The notes beneath the pieces are model-generated. The model did no database searches and was not told where the DNA came from. It saw nothing but the letters and a program-made list of their open reading frames with translations. The position numbers and the translations under genes were made by a program. DNA of 64,000 nt, taken from assembly GCA_033549065.1 (NCBI GenBank), contig JAWSUE010000007.1:62001-126000 (forward strand), read 5' to 3'. Shown here piece by piece: positions 8,212 through 17,778 of this stretch (positions within the stretch are counted from its first letter, which is position 1; each line of letters starts with the position of its first letter). This stretch comes from Bacillota bacterium. GTDB lineage: Bacteria; Bacillota; Dethiobacteria; DTU022.

Positions 8212-9879
8212 ATGTTAAGAAGGCAATTACTTGCCTTACTGATTGTGCTTTTACTGATTTCTGCATTTAGTTTCGGCTGTGGACCGAGTGAGCCGGTTGT
8301 TGAACCAGATGAGGAAACACCTGAACCTTCTGTTGAAGGACCGGTATATTTAAGGAAGACATTTTCCTGGCCGACCTATATCGATCCGGCAATTGGCTCT
8401 GACTTTTCAAGTTCTACAGCGATGACCAACCTTTATGACACTTTGATCTATCCTAAATCTGATGGGTCTTTTGATCCACATCTTGCAAGGGATTGGGAAG
8501 TATCGGAGGACAACCTTACTTACAGATTCTTTTTAAATGAAGGGGTAATGTTTCATGACGGTTCAGAACTTACAGCAGAAGATGTAAAATTTAGTTTTGA
8601 TCGTCTAGTTGCAATCGGAGAGGGCTTTGCATATATTTTCGGGGGTAGAGTTGAATCTGTTGAAGTTATTGATGACTATACAGTAGATTTTCACCTTCCG
8701 GTGCCATTTGGTCCTTTTTTGACTACACTTACCAGGTTATACATTGTAAATAAGGACTTAGTAATGGATAACCTGCAGGAAGGGCCATATGGAGATTTTG
8801 GAGACTATGGGAAAGAATTTCTTAACACTAATGATGCAGGTTCAGGGGCATACAAAGTTAAGGAATTTGATGTAGCAACCACCCTGGTGCTTGAAAAATT
8901 TGATGACTATTTTGCATTTATTGATCCAATGGCACCTGATATTTTTGAACTGATTGGAACAACTGAAGCGGCTACAGTAAGAACCGGTATGATGAGACGT
9001 GAAATTGAGATTTCCGATCAATGGCAGACATTGGAAGCCTTTAATTCTCTTGAGGCAACAGATGGTGTGGAAATCGCCAGGTGGCCGGATGGTGGACAGC
9101 TTTATTTGATGATGAATACACAGAATCCACCTCTGGATGATATTCATGTGCGTAGGGCGTTATCATGGGCTTTCAACTATGATGCATTAGTCCAGAATAT
9201 ATATCCGGGCACAGAGCAGGCTAAAGGTCCTGTCTCCAGCGTACTGCCAGGTTGGAACCCGAATGTAATGCAATACAGCTATGATCTTGAAAAAGCCGAA
9301 CAAGAGCTTGCTTTATCAAAATACGCAGGGCAATTCGATCAATACCCGATTGAATATGCCTGGACGGCTGAAGTGGCTGATCTGGAGAAAATTGCTTTAA
9401 TGACTCAAGCTGAGGCTCAGAAGATTGGCCTAACTGTAGAAATAGTTAAAACTCCCTGGATGACGATGATTGACCGGGCTGGGAGTGAAGATACCACCCC
9501 ACATATCATGAGTATCTGGGTTTCCCCTCACTATGGTGAAGCAGGTTCAATCCTTGAAGCCAAATACCATTCTTCTAATACCGGCAGTTGGGAACAGACA
9601 GAGTGGCTAAATAATGCTGAAGTTGATGCTTTGATTGAACAGGCTATGGCTACAGTAGATCGCGAAGAGAGATTTGCTATATACATGCAAATTCAGGATC
9701 TGATAGTTGATCTTGCACCTACGATCTTTGCCTATGATAATATGGAGCGCCATGCTTATCAGTCATATTATATTGAGTGGCCGCAGGCAAATGATCCGAT
9801 TCCGGTTATGGGTTACAATTTAGCTGCACGTTTTATCAGGGTTGATCCTGTCAAACGTGCTGAATTATTAGGCAATTAA
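8212..9879 (+). CDS. ABC transporter substrate-binding lipoprotein, peptide/nickel type
   Basis: An extracytoplasmic solute receptor of the SBP_bac_5 family, 555 residues from the ATG at 8212. It has a signal of the lipoprotein kind (LRRQLLALLIVLLLISAFSF then Gly-Cys) and an acidic linker (VVEPDEETPEPS). Family motifs include YDTLIYPK, YRFFLNEGVMFHDGSELT, AEDVKFSFDR and PLDDIHVRRALSWAFNY. It is the first gene of a dpp/opp-like operon, followed by a hairpin and then two permeases and two ATPases. Given the hydantoinase genes downstream, the ligand may be a cyclic amide, ureide or modified peptide rather than a simple peptide; this is inference. Confidence 0.92.
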   Translation: MLRRQLLALLIVLLLISAFSFGCGPSEPVVEPDEETPEPSVEGPVYLRKTFSWPTYIDPAIGSDFSSSTAMTNLYDTLIYPKSDGSFDPHLARDWEVSEDNLTYRFFLNEGVMFHDGSELTAEDVKFSFDRLVAIGEGFAYIFGGRVESVEVIDDYTVDFHLPVPFGPFLTTLTRLYIVNKDLVMDNLQEGPYGDFGDYGKEFLNTNDAGSGAYKVKEFDVATTLVLEKFDDYFAFIDPMAPDIFELIGTTEAATVRTGMMRREIEISDQWQTLEAFNSLEATDGVEIARWPDGGQLYLMMNTQNPPLDDIHVRRALSWAFNYDALVQNIYPGTEQAKGPVSSVLPGWNPNVMQYSYDLEKAEQELALSKYAGQFDQYPIEYAWTAEVADLEKIALMTQAEAQKIGLTVEIVKTPWMTMIDRAGSEDTTPHIMSIWVSPHYGEAGSILEAKYHSSNTGSWEQTEWLNNAEVDALIEQAMATVDREERFAIYMQIQDLIVDLAPTIFAYDNMERHAYQSYYIEWPQANDPIPVMGYNLAARFIRVDPVKRAELLGN

Positions 9880-9887
9880 GCAATCAC

Positions 9888-9917
9888 GTAAGGAGAGTCC
9901 GAAAGGACTCTCCTTAC
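9888..9917 (+). terminator. perfect hairpin after the substrate-binding gene
   Basis: A 13-bp perfect stem (9888-9900 with 9905-9917) is closed by a GAAA tetraloop, eight bases after the stop codon. No strong T-tract follows, so it probably acts as a partial terminator or as a 3' stabilising structure that keeps the binding protein more abundant than the permeases. Confidence 0.7.
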
Positions 9918-9949
9918 ACTTGTTTTATTAGCTGTGCGGAGGTTTAAGG

Positions 9950-10981
9950 ATGAAGCTCTCAACATTTATTCTAAAACGACTTATCCTCTCAATAGGAGTA
10001 TTAATAGGTCTTTCCATACTGATCTTCGTAATAGCCCGGGTTGTCCCCGGCGATCCGGTCAGGTTAGCTCTTGGCGCCCGTGCACCACAGGAAGTTGTTG
10101 AAAAGGTAAGCAGTGAGATGCATCTTGATAAGCCTTATCCGATACAATATGTTTTATGGTTAAAAGGTGTGGTGCAGGGTGATTTTGGAATGTCTCTTTA
10201 TACCCGAAGAAATATTAGCGAAGATATTAAAGCATTTCTACCAGCGACACTTGAGCTTGCATTATTTTCCGGCATTATAATGACGATATTTGGTATTTTG
10301 CTAGGTGTCCTATCCGTAATGAAAAGAAACACCTGGCTTGATCATGTCGTACGTGTAATTTCATATCTGGGAGTGGTTACGCCGGCATTCGTTTTTGCTA
10401 TCTTTTTTGTACTTTTCTTTGGTTATGTAATGCAAGCATTTCCAATATCGGGCCGTTTGGCTGCCCACATTACTCCTCCTCCTATTATTACAGGGATGAT
10501 AACAGTTGATAGTTTGTTAACAGGTAATATCAAGGCATTTTTAAGTGCGCTTACCCATCTTTTTCTTCCAGCGCTTGCACTTTCTATGGCAGGTTTATCG
10601 CAGCAGGCAAGGATTGCCCGGTCAAGTATGAGCGATAATTTACAAAAAGACTATATATTAGCCCATAGGGCATGTGGTATTAGTGAACAGAGGATTATGT
10701 TTAAATATCTTCTAAAACCATCTCTAATTCCAACAGTTTCCATACTTGGGCTTGATTTTGCTGCACTACTCAGTAATGCATTTTTGGTAGAGCTCGTATT
10801 TAACTGGCCGGGTATTTCAAGATATGGCATTAATGCGATTCTCCGAAAAGATCTAAATGCGGTTGCTGCTGTTGTGATGATTCTTGGAATAACTTTTGTT
10901 CTTGTAAATATAATAGTTGATATAGTAGTTGCTTATTTGGATCCAAGGATTCGCATGAGGAGGGATCGTACTGGTGCCTGA
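9950..10981 (+). CDS. ABC transporter permease, DppB type
   Basis: An inner-membrane permease of 343 residues with about six transmembrane segments. The N-terminal LKRLILSIGVLIGLSILIFVI followed by RVVPGDPVRLALG is the hallmark of DppB/OppB proteins. The coupling loop that meets the ATPases is visible as DYILAHRACGISEQRIMFKY. GGAGG lies before the ATG. It overlaps the next permease by eight bases. Confidence 0.93.
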   Translation: MKLSTFILKRLILSIGVLIGLSILIFVIARVVPGDPVRLALGARAPQEVVEKVSSEMHLDKPYPIQYVLWLKGVVQGDFGMSLYTRRNISEDIKAFLPATLELALFSGIIMTIFGILLGVLSVMKRNTWLDHVVRVISYLGVVTPAFVFAIFFVLFFGYVMQAFPISGRLAAHITPPPIITGMITVDSLLTGNIKAFLSALTHLFLPALALSMAGLSQQARIARSSMSDNLQKDYILAHRACGISEQRIMFKYLLKPSLIPTVSILGLDFAALLSNAFLVELVFNWPGISRYGINAILRKDLNAVAAVVMILGITFVLVNIIVDIVVAYLDPRIRMRRDRTGA

Positions 10982-11870
10982 GATAAATAATGGTATAAAA
11001 GAAAATAAATGGGAAGTGTATAAGGATAATATTAAAAGGTCATGGTATAAATTCACCGGAAACAGGCTTTCCGTTATTGGCTTGGCAATTGTTATCATTG
11101 TTATCTTTTTAGCGTTATTTGCACCATGGGTTACTCCTTACCCTGAACATAGAGATGCGTTTGTAGATTTTGGCAATGCCATGCAATCACCAAGTGTAAA
11201 CCATTTAATGGGTACAGATGCAGTTGGCAGAGATATTTTAACACGGGTTATATTTGGATTTCGCTTTTCATTAATGATGGGTTTTGTTGTTATTGGCCTG
11301 GCAGCGCCTCCCGGTATTATTTCGGGATTGGTTGCAGGTTATTTTCGCGATACATGGATTGATACGATAATTATGCGTATTACTGATGTCTTTCTTTCTG
11401 TTCCTCCTCTGATATTAGCTTTGGCAATCACTGCTGTACTACCGCCGAATGTTTTTTTTGCAATGCTGGCAGTAACCCTAATGTGGTGGCCGTGGTATGC
11501 ACGTTTGGTCTATGGTATAGCATCTTCATTACAAAATGAATTCTTTGTTCAGGCAGCTCAGGTTACCGGAGCGTCAAGATCATATATTATATTCAGGGAA
11601 ATCCTTCCGAACTGTGTTTCATCAATATTCACAAAAATGACCCTTGACTTAGGTTTTGTGATTATTATTGCCTCCAGCCTTAGTTTTGTCGGTTTAGGGG
11701 CTCAACCTCCTACACCTGATTTGGGCACTATGGTTGCAGATGGAGCAAAATATATGCCCGATCAATGGTGGATGACTGTTTTTCCTGCTCTGGCAATAGT
11801 TATAGTAGTTCTGGGATTTAATTTATTAGGTGACGGGCTTCGTGATATGCTCGCAGTCGAGGAGGTATAA
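10974..11870 (+). CDS. ABC transporter permease, DppC type
   Basis: The second permease of the importer, 298 residues, GTG start at 10974 inside the end of the previous gene with GAGGAGG upstream. DppC features are NRLSVIGLAIVIIVIFLALF, LMGTDAVGRDILTRVIFGFR and the coupling loop FFVQAAQVTGASRSYIIFRE, then SLSFVGLGAQPPTPDLGTM near the end. The stop overlaps the ATPase start by one base. Confidence 0.93.
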   Translation: MPEINNGIKENKWEVYKDNIKRSWYKFTGNRLSVIGLAIVIIVIFLALFAPWVTPYPEHRDAFVDFGNAMQSPSVNHLMGTDAVGRDILTRVIFGFRFSLMMGFVVIGLAAPPGIISGLVAGYFRDTWIDTIIMRITDVFLSVPPLILALAITAVLPPNVFFAMLAVTLMWWPWYARLVYGIASSLQNEFFVQAAQVTGASRSYIIFREILPNCVSSIFTKMTLDLGFVIIIASSLSFVGLGAQPPTPDLGTMVADGAKYMPDQWWMTVFPALAIVIVVLGFNLLGDGLRDMLAVEEV

Positions 11871-12865
11871 TGGTGAGTGAAAAGCTGCTTGAAGTTCGTA
11901 ACCTTTGTGTAAGTTATAAAACCTATGAAGGAAATTTGCGAGTAGTTGATGGGTTAAATTTAGAGGTGAGACAGGATGAAAAGGTAGGTCTTGTCGGGGA
12001 AACCGGTTGCGGGAAAACTACAACTATGAGAGCTATTATGGGTATATTACCAAAGCCGGTAGGAAAAGTAGATAGCGGAGAAATAATCTATAAAGGGCAG
12101 GACTTGCTTAAAAAAACCAATAAGGAAATGCAATGTATCCGGGGTGTTGAAATTGCAGTAATATTTCAGAATCCGACTGCTGCCTTGAATCCTGTTTTTA
12201 CAATTGGACAGCAGTTGCAGCAGGCTATAAAAAGCCAGGTTCCGAAAAAAACTGGTAAGAAAATATCTTCTTCAGAAGCAAGGGAAAGAGCAATAAAAGC
12301 TTTAAAGGAAGCTGCTCTTCCTGATCCAGAAAGACTTTTGTCGAATTACCCTGTTCAATTAAGTGGAGGAATGAAACAGAGAGTATGCATTGCATTGGCG
12401 TTGGTATCTGATGCTAATCTGTTAATTGCAGATGAACCAGGTACGGCATTAGATGTGACCATTCAAGATCAAATTTTGCGATTGTTAATGTCCTCCGTAG
12501 AAAAACGGCAAACCGCAACCCTTTATATTGAACATTCTTTGGGAGTAATCAGAGAATGGATGGATAGGGTTTATGTTATGTATGCCGGAAGGACTGTAGA
12601 AGTAGCTAAAACCAAAGATCTATTTGATAATCCACGGCATCCTTATACCCGCGGCCTGATGCAGGCAGTTCCGAGACTTACAGGTGGAGGTATAGCCCAG
12701 GGGATTCCGGGAAGAGTGCCTGAATATGTTAATCCACCTAGTGGATGTCGATTTCATCCACGCTGCCCTTATCAAATAGATATTTGTGTGAAAGAAAGGC
12801 CACCTTATTTTGAAATAGGGGAAGATCATAAAGTAGCTTGTTATAGGAGTGCAGAAATTGACTGA
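11870..12865 (+). CDS. ABC transporter ATP-binding protein, DppD type
   Basis: A 331-residue ATPase of the oligopeptide importer class. It has Walker A GETGCGKTT, a Q-loop IFQNP, signature LSGGMKQRV, Walker B LLIADEPG and a C-terminal oligopeptide-transporter extension with the Cys-containing SGCRFHPRCPYQIDIC. Two positions differ from the usual family pattern: DEPGTALDV instead of DEPTTALDV, and the H-loop reads IEHSLG rather than the common ITHDLG, though the His is kept. It pairs with the DppF-like protein downstream as a heterodimer. Confidence 0.92.
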   Translation: MVSEKLLEVRNLCVSYKTYEGNLRVVDGLNLEVRQDEKVGLVGETGCGKTTTMRAIMGILPKPVGKVDSGEIIYKGQDLLKKTNKEMQCIRGVEIAVIFQNPTAALNPVFTIGQQLQQAIKSQVPKKTGKKISSSEARERAIKALKEAALPDPERLLSNYPVQLSGGMKQRVCIALALVSDANLLIADEPGTALDVTIQDQILRLLMSSVEKRQTATLYIEHSLGVIREWMDRVYVMYAGRTVEVAKTKDLFDNPRHPYTRGLMQAVPRLTGGGIAQGIPGRVPEYVNPPSGCRFHPRCPYQIDICVKERPPYFEIGEDHKVACYRSAEID

Positions 12866-13823
12866 AATACTAAGAATTGATAACCTGAAAAAATATTTTC
12901 ATACAGCCCAGGGAGTAGTAAAGGCAGTTGATGGTGTTAACCTAACCCTGGATGAAGGTGAAACACTGGGTCTGGTAGGTGAATCGGGCTCAGGGAAAAG
13001 TACTGTTGCTTATACTGTGGTTGGTATCTATGGAGCTACATCCGGCAAAATTTTATTTCGCGGCAAGGATATTTCCATGGGAACTGTCCGTCGTCCAAAA
13101 TCATTGAAAAAAGATATACAAATTGTTTTTCAAGATCCCGGAACATCTTTAAATCCCCGGCATTATGTTCACGAAATTCTTGCCATGCCTTTGCGGGTTC
13201 ATAAAATCGTCCCGGAAAAAGAGATCACCAATAAAGTAAAAGAGCTTCTCGACAGAGTTCAGCTCCCAACCAGTTTTATATATAAGCACCCTCTCGAGTT
13301 GGGTGAAGGCGAAAAACAGTCGGTAGGTGTTGCCAGAGCATTGGCGGTGAATCCTTCACTAATTGTATTGGATGAACCTACATCAGCTTTAGATGTATCG
13401 ATGCAGGCAAAAGTAATAAACCTGCTGTTAGATTTACAGAAGAATTATGGATTTTCATATTTATTTATTACCCACGATCTTGGAGTCATGAGAAATGTGG
13501 CAGACAGGATTGCGATAATGTACCTGGGCAAGATCTGTGAAATAGCTCCGGCAGCTGATTTCTTTCATAATCCACTTCATCCTTATACCCGGATGCTTAT
13601 ATCATCTGTACCGGTTGTATCTGAGGAAGAGGAACAACTAAGGCCTGTCAAAGTTGCTTCTCGTGGTGAAATTCCGAGTCCGGTAAATGTACCTAGTGGG
13701 TGTGGATTTCACCCTCGCTGCTCAGATGTTATGAGCCTATGTAGTGAAGAGATTCCCGGTAAATGGGAAGTAGAACCTGGACACTATGTATTTTGCCACA
13801 AGTATATAAAAGATAAGAGATGA
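12858..13823 (+). CDS. ABC transporter ATP-binding protein, DppF type, with degenerate signature
   Basis: The second ATPase, 321 residues from the TTG at 12858, which has AGGAG eight bases upstream; the GTG at 12849 overlaps that site. Walker A GESGSGKST, Q-loop VFQDP, Walker B IVLDEPTSALD, H-loop ITHDLG and the C-terminal SGCGFHPRCSDV are intact. The signature, normally LSGGQRQRV, reads LGEGEKQSV. In a DppD/DppF pair this would leave one of the two composite ATP sites weakened, as in asymmetric ABC transporters. It overlaps the previous gene by eight bases. Confidence 0.9.
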   Translation: MTEILRIDNLKKYFHTAQGVVKAVDGVNLTLDEGETLGLVGESGSGKSTVAYTVVGIYGATSGKILFRGKDISMGTVRRPKSLKKDIQIVFQDPGTSLNPRHYVHEILAMPLRVHKIVPEKEITNKVKELLDRVQLPTSFIYKHPLELGEGEKQSVGVARALAVNPSLIVLDEPTSALDVSMQAKVINLLLDLQKNYGFSYLFITHDLGVMRNVADRIAIMYLGKICEIAPAADFFHNPLHPYTRMLISSVPVVSEEEEQLRPVKVASRGEIPSPVNVPSGCGFHPRCSDVMSLCSEEIPGKWEVEPGHYVFCHKYIKDKR

Positions 13824-13856
13824 ATGTAAGATCCTGATTATCATGAAATGTGAATA

Positions 13857-13915
13857 AAGACTATGAGTATAATTTTAAGGGGGTAAGAGGGCTAATTAAT
13901 ATTAACTATAGTCTT
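13857..13915 (+). promoter_or_regulatory. inverted repeat ahead of the hydantoinase genes
   Basis: AAGACTAT (13857-13864) and its exact complement ATAGTCTT (13908-13915) flank a 43-base AT-rich interval containing TATAAT (13869-13874). It lies in the 148-base gap between the ATPase and the hydantoinase A gene and could be an operator pair or a leader stem. Evidence is pattern only. Confidence 0.35.
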
Positions 13916-13971
13916 AATATTGTTTTTACCTGTAAGGGCTTTGAATTAAGCTGTTGAAGAAAGGAGAAAAA

Positions 13972-16029
13972 ATGTTAAGGGTAGCAACAGATATTGGCGG
14001 AACTTTTACTGACCTTGTTTATGTTAATCCGGAAGGTGAAGTTGTAAATGCAAAAAGCAATACAACTTCGGGAGAGTTTGAAAAAGGTGTTATGAATGTA
14101 ATAGAAACCAGCGAAATATCTCCAGTTGATTTCATTTCTTTTGTACACGGGACTACTATTGTGATTAATGCAATTACTGAAAGAAAAGGGGCAAAAACTG
14201 CTTTGATAACAACAAAAGGTTTCCGTGATGTGCTTGAAATTGGACGTGGAAACCGCCCGGATTTTTTCAATCTGGAATATAGAAAACCAAAACCCTTTGT
14301 TCCCCGTTATTTGCGCCGTGAAGTATCAGAAAGAGTTAATTACAAAGGTATAGTGAAAGAAACTCTGGATTCAAGCGACCTTCCTAAAATTCTTGAGGAT
14401 TTTCGATCAGATGGAGTTGAAGCTATTGCAATTTGTTTAATTAATTCCTATGCAAATCCGGTTCATGAAGTTCAAATTCTTGAAATGATTAACGAGCAAT
14501 GGCCAGAGGTGGCTGTAGTTGCTTCTCATCAAATCACCAGGGAATGGCGCGAGTACGAGCGTACAAACACTGCAGTCCTATCTGCATATGTGCAGCCAAT
14601 TGCCCATCGCTATTTGGATCAGCTAACAAATTCTTTAGATGATGCCGGAATGAAATGCACACCATATATTATGCAGTCCAATTGTGGAATTGACACTGTA
14701 AATAGCGCACGACAAATTCCAATTACGATGATTGAATCTGGACCGGCCAGTGGGATCTGGGGTGCAGCGGCACTTGGTAGAATAATAGGAGAACCAGAAA
14801 TTATTGCCATTGATATTGGTGGTACAACCGCTAAATGTGGCTTAATAACCAAAGGAGAAATTAAACTAAATACGGACTATAAGGTAGAGAGAAGTGAAAT
14901 TTATGCCGGCTATCCGGTTATGGTACCAGTGGTTGATTTAGTCGAGATTGGAAACGGTGGGGGATCGATTGCCTGGGTAGATGATTACCAAAGAATGCAT
15001 GTTGGCCCCCAAAGTGCAGGTGCTGTCCCCGGGCCGGTTTCTTATGGGATTGGCGGAACTGAACCCACCCATACAGATGCCTTTCTAGCACTGGGAATAA
15101 TCAACCCGGATTATTTCTGCGGAGGCACAATGGTTGCTGATATGGAAGCGGTAGAGCAAGCTATCAATAAACTGGCAGGTAAGCTCAATATCAGTAAGCA
15201 GGAAGCAGCACATGGCATTGTTAGAATTGCATCAAACAACATGGTCAATGCAATCAAGTTGATTTCAATTAACAGAGGTTTTGATCCACGTGATTTTACG
15301 CTGATGGCATTTGGCGGTGGAGGTGGATTAAACGCTTATGCTCTGGCGAAGGAATTGCAAATCAAAAAAATTATAATCCCGAAGCTATCCAGTGTTTTCT
15401 CTGCATGGGGCATGTTACTGAGCGATCTTAGGCGAGATTACTTGCTTACACAGATTGTAGAGTTAAAAGATGAAAGCAGTAAGCAAATTACAGCATCATT
15501 TAAAGACTTGGAAGAAAAAGCATTAGAACAATATGTTGAAGAAGGTATTGAAGAGTCCAGGATATCATTCCGCCGTTTTGCCAGATGCAGATATCAGAAT
15601 CAGGAACATACAGTTGAAATACCTTTTCCTGAAGGGATTATCTCTGCTGAAGAGATTAAAAATACCTGTGAACAATTTCATGTACACTATGAAAGAGAAT
15701 ACACTTACCGTCTTGATGCCCCAATTGAGTTAGTTTGTTACCATCTTATTGCTATAGCAGAAATGGATAAGTTAAAACCGGAGAAAGCCCCAAGATCCGG
15801 ACTTAAAGTTGAAGATACCATCAAAGGTAAACGTGATGTGGATTTTGTAGAACACGGTATTTATGAAGCAGTAATCTATGATGGTAATGTCTTCGAGCCC
15901 GGCATGAATTTAAATGGTCCGGCAATTATCGAAGAAGCGGGAACCACCATTATAATTCCGCCAAAATTTAACTGCAATATAGATGAATATGGGAATTACC
16001 GGATAAATCTTATTGAGGAAGGTGAATAA
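13972..16029 (+). CDS. hyuA: hydantoinase/oxoprolinase subunit A
   Basis: The ATP-using subunit of a HyuA/HyuB-type enzyme, a family that includes N-methylhydantoinase, 5-oxoprolinase, caprolactamase and acetone or acetophenone carboxylases. Residues 1-200 carry the Hydant_A_N domain with the ATPase motif VATDIGGTFTDLVYV; the central domain has IAIDIGGTTAKCGL and the FGGGGGLNAYALAKEL segment. The length of 685 residues from the ATG at 13972 fits the family; AAAGGAG precedes this ATG and the TTG at 13954 lies upstream of it. The B subunit starts two bases after its stop. The likely reaction is ATP-dependent opening of a cyclic amide; the exact substrate is open. Confidence 0.93.
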   Translation: MLRVATDIGGTFTDLVYVNPEGEVVNAKSNTTSGEFEKGVMNVIETSEISPVDFISFVHGTTIVINAITERKGAKTALITTKGFRDVLEIGRGNRPDFFNLEYRKPKPFVPRYLRREVSERVNYKGIVKETLDSSDLPKILEDFRSDGVEAIAICLINSYANPVHEVQILEMINEQWPEVAVVASHQITREWREYERTNTAVLSAYVQPIAHRYLDQLTNSLDDAGMKCTPYIMQSNCGIDTVNSARQIPITMIESGPASGIWGAAALGRIIGEPEIIAIDIGGTTAKCGLITKGEIKLNTDYKVERSEIYAGYPVMVPVVDLVEIGNGGGSIAWVDDYQRMHVGPQSAGAVPGPVSYGIGGTEPTHTDAFLALGIINPDYFCGGTMVADMEAVEQAINKLAGKLNISKQEAAHGIVRIASNNMVNAIKLISINRGFDPRDFTLMAFGGGGGLNAYALAKELQIKKIIIPKLSSVFSAWGMLLSDLRRDYLLTQIVELKDESSKQITASFKDLEEKALEQYVEEGIEESRISFRRFARCRYQNQEHTVEIPFPEGIISAEEIKNTCEQFHVHYEREYTYRLDAPIELVCYHLIAIAEMDKLKPEKAPRSGLKVEDTIKGKRDVDFVEHGIYEAVIYDGNVFEPGMNLNGPAIIEEAGTTIIIPPKFNCNIDEYGNYRINLIEEGE

Positions 16030-16031
16030 AT

Positions 16032-17711
16032 ATGATTATCCATCAGTATGATCCTATTACACTAAATATTATTCAAAACTCTATCCAGGCCGCAGCCGAT
16101 GAAATGTTTGCTGCATTTCGACATACCGCTATGAGTGCTATTATTTATGAAGTGCTTGATATGGGAGTTGGGATTACAGATAAAAACGGAGAACTGGCCA
16201 GCAGTGGAGCAGGAATACCTGCATTTGCCGGACTATTAGATAAGTCCGTATTTTGTATTCTTAAAAAGTTCAATAAACCAGATGATATAAAGCCGGGTGA
16301 TATCTTTATAACCAATGATCCTTATAATGGCGGAGTAACACATCTCAATGATGTTGTACTGGCTATGCCTGTATTTGTAGATGGTGAGCTTATTGCATGG
16401 ACTGCAAATATGGCTCATTACAACGATGTCGGCGGGGCAGTTCCAGGCAGTATGTCCAATGATGCAACGGAGATATTCCAGGAAGGTTTTATACTTTCAG
16501 CAATTAAACTTTTTTCTGAAGGAAAACCGATCCAATCTGTATTTGACATAATGACTTCCAACTGCCGCATGCCCGATTTCTTGACCGGAGATCTTTGGGC
16601 CGGCATTGCATCGCTGAGAGTGGGCGAAAATCGAATTATGGACATATGCAATAAGTATGGAAAAGATGTTTTTTTGCATGCCATAGAGGAATACCTGGAT
16701 TATGCTGAGCAGGTTAGCCTGGATGCGATGAAGGAGATTCCCAATGGCAAGTATTCACTGGTTGAAGAGCAGGATAATGGAATGTTCTATAAAGTTACAA
16801 TTGAAATAACTGATAATGAATTTATAGTTGATTTGCGGGAAAACCCCGATCAAGATAAAGGGCCTTTTAATACCAGCCGTGATGGCACGTTAACTATATG
16901 CCAGCTCGCTTTTAAAGGGGTAACATCATCCAATAAGATGTCAAACAGCGGAACATTCAGGCCTTTAAAAGTTTTAACTCGCCCGGGTTCAATCTTTGAT
17001 CCAGTCTATCCGGCTGCTCAGGGCATTTACTATGAGTTAACAGTAAGATTGTCGGATTTGATAGTAAGGTGTATGGCTGAGAAGCTTCCTGAGCGTTTAC
17101 CGGCAGGAAACTTTTCCTCAGTGTGTGGAACACTATTTGGAGGGATACATCCGGATACCGGAAGGACATACGTTGTTATTGAGCCTGAGCTTGGAGGCTG
17201 GGGTGGATCGGCAACATCAGACGGTAACTCCGGACAGTTCTGTATGATGCATGGAGAAACATATAATTGTCCCGCTGAAGTAGCTGAAGCACGTTACGGA
17301 GTGACTGTAGATTACCTGAGTTTTCATGATGAAGATGGCGGTGCCGGACAGTATAAAGGAGGTAAAGGGGTAAGAATAGATTATAGAATTAGATCGGATA
17401 ACGCATGGTTGACTGTTTCATATACTCGCTCAAAGTTTCCACCCTGGCCTTTGGAGGGTGGATGTGAAGGATCACCTAACTATATCTTGATTGTTCGCTC
17501 AGACGGCAGCACTGAAAGATATTCTGTAGTTAGCGGATTGACATTGAATACTGATGATGTAATCAGAATTATGACAGGAACAGGTGCCGGTTGGGGAGAT
17601 CCATTAAAACGTGAAATTGAAAAAATAAACGAAGATATAAAAAATGGTTATGTAACTTTAGAACAGGCAAATCGCTATTATGATTATGAAAACAGGTTAA
17701 AAAAACAATAG
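16032..17711 (+). CDS. hyuB: hydantoinase/oxoprolinase subunit B
   Basis: The B subunit that completes the HyuAB enzyme, 559 residues of the Hydantoinase_B family. Typical blocks are TNDPYNGGVTHLNDVV, GGTLFGGIHPD-like SSVCGTLFGGIHPDTGR, EPELGGWGGSATSDGN and AGQYKGGKGVRIDYRIRSD. It is cytosolic and coupled to the A subunit by a two-base gap; its GAAGGTG ribosome site lies in the A gene tail. The final part (GTGAGWGDPLKREIEKINED) is characteristic of the family. Confidence 0.94.
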   Translation: MIIHQYDPITLNIIQNSIQAAADEMFAAFRHTAMSAIIYEVLDMGVGITDKNGELASSGAGIPAFAGLLDKSVFCILKKFNKPDDIKPGDIFITNDPYNGGVTHLNDVVLAMPVFVDGELIAWTANMAHYNDVGGAVPGSMSNDATEIFQEGFILSAIKLFSEGKPIQSVFDIMTSNCRMPDFLTGDLWAGIASLRVGENRIMDICNKYGKDVFLHAIEEYLDYAEQVSLDAMKEIPNGKYSLVEEQDNGMFYKVTIEITDNEFIVDLRENPDQDKGPFNTSRDGTLTICQLAFKGVTSSNKMSNSGTFRPLKVLTRPGSIFDPVYPAAQGIYYELTVRLSDLIVRCMAEKLPERLPAGNFSSVCGTLFGGIHPDTGRTYVVIEPELGGWGGSATSDGNSGQFCMMHGETYNCPAEVAEARYGVTVDYLSFHDEDGGAGQYKGGKGVRIDYRIRSDNAWLTVSYTRSKFPPWPLEGGCEGSPNYILIVRSDGSTERYSVVSGLTLNTDDVIRIMTGTGAGWGDPLKREIEKINEDIKNGYVTLEQANRYYDYENRLKKQ

Positions 17712-17778
17712 CTAAAGTATTATGGTTTACATTAGTTTGCCTTATGAAAAGTAAGAATAGTTATGATAGGAGAGAAAA

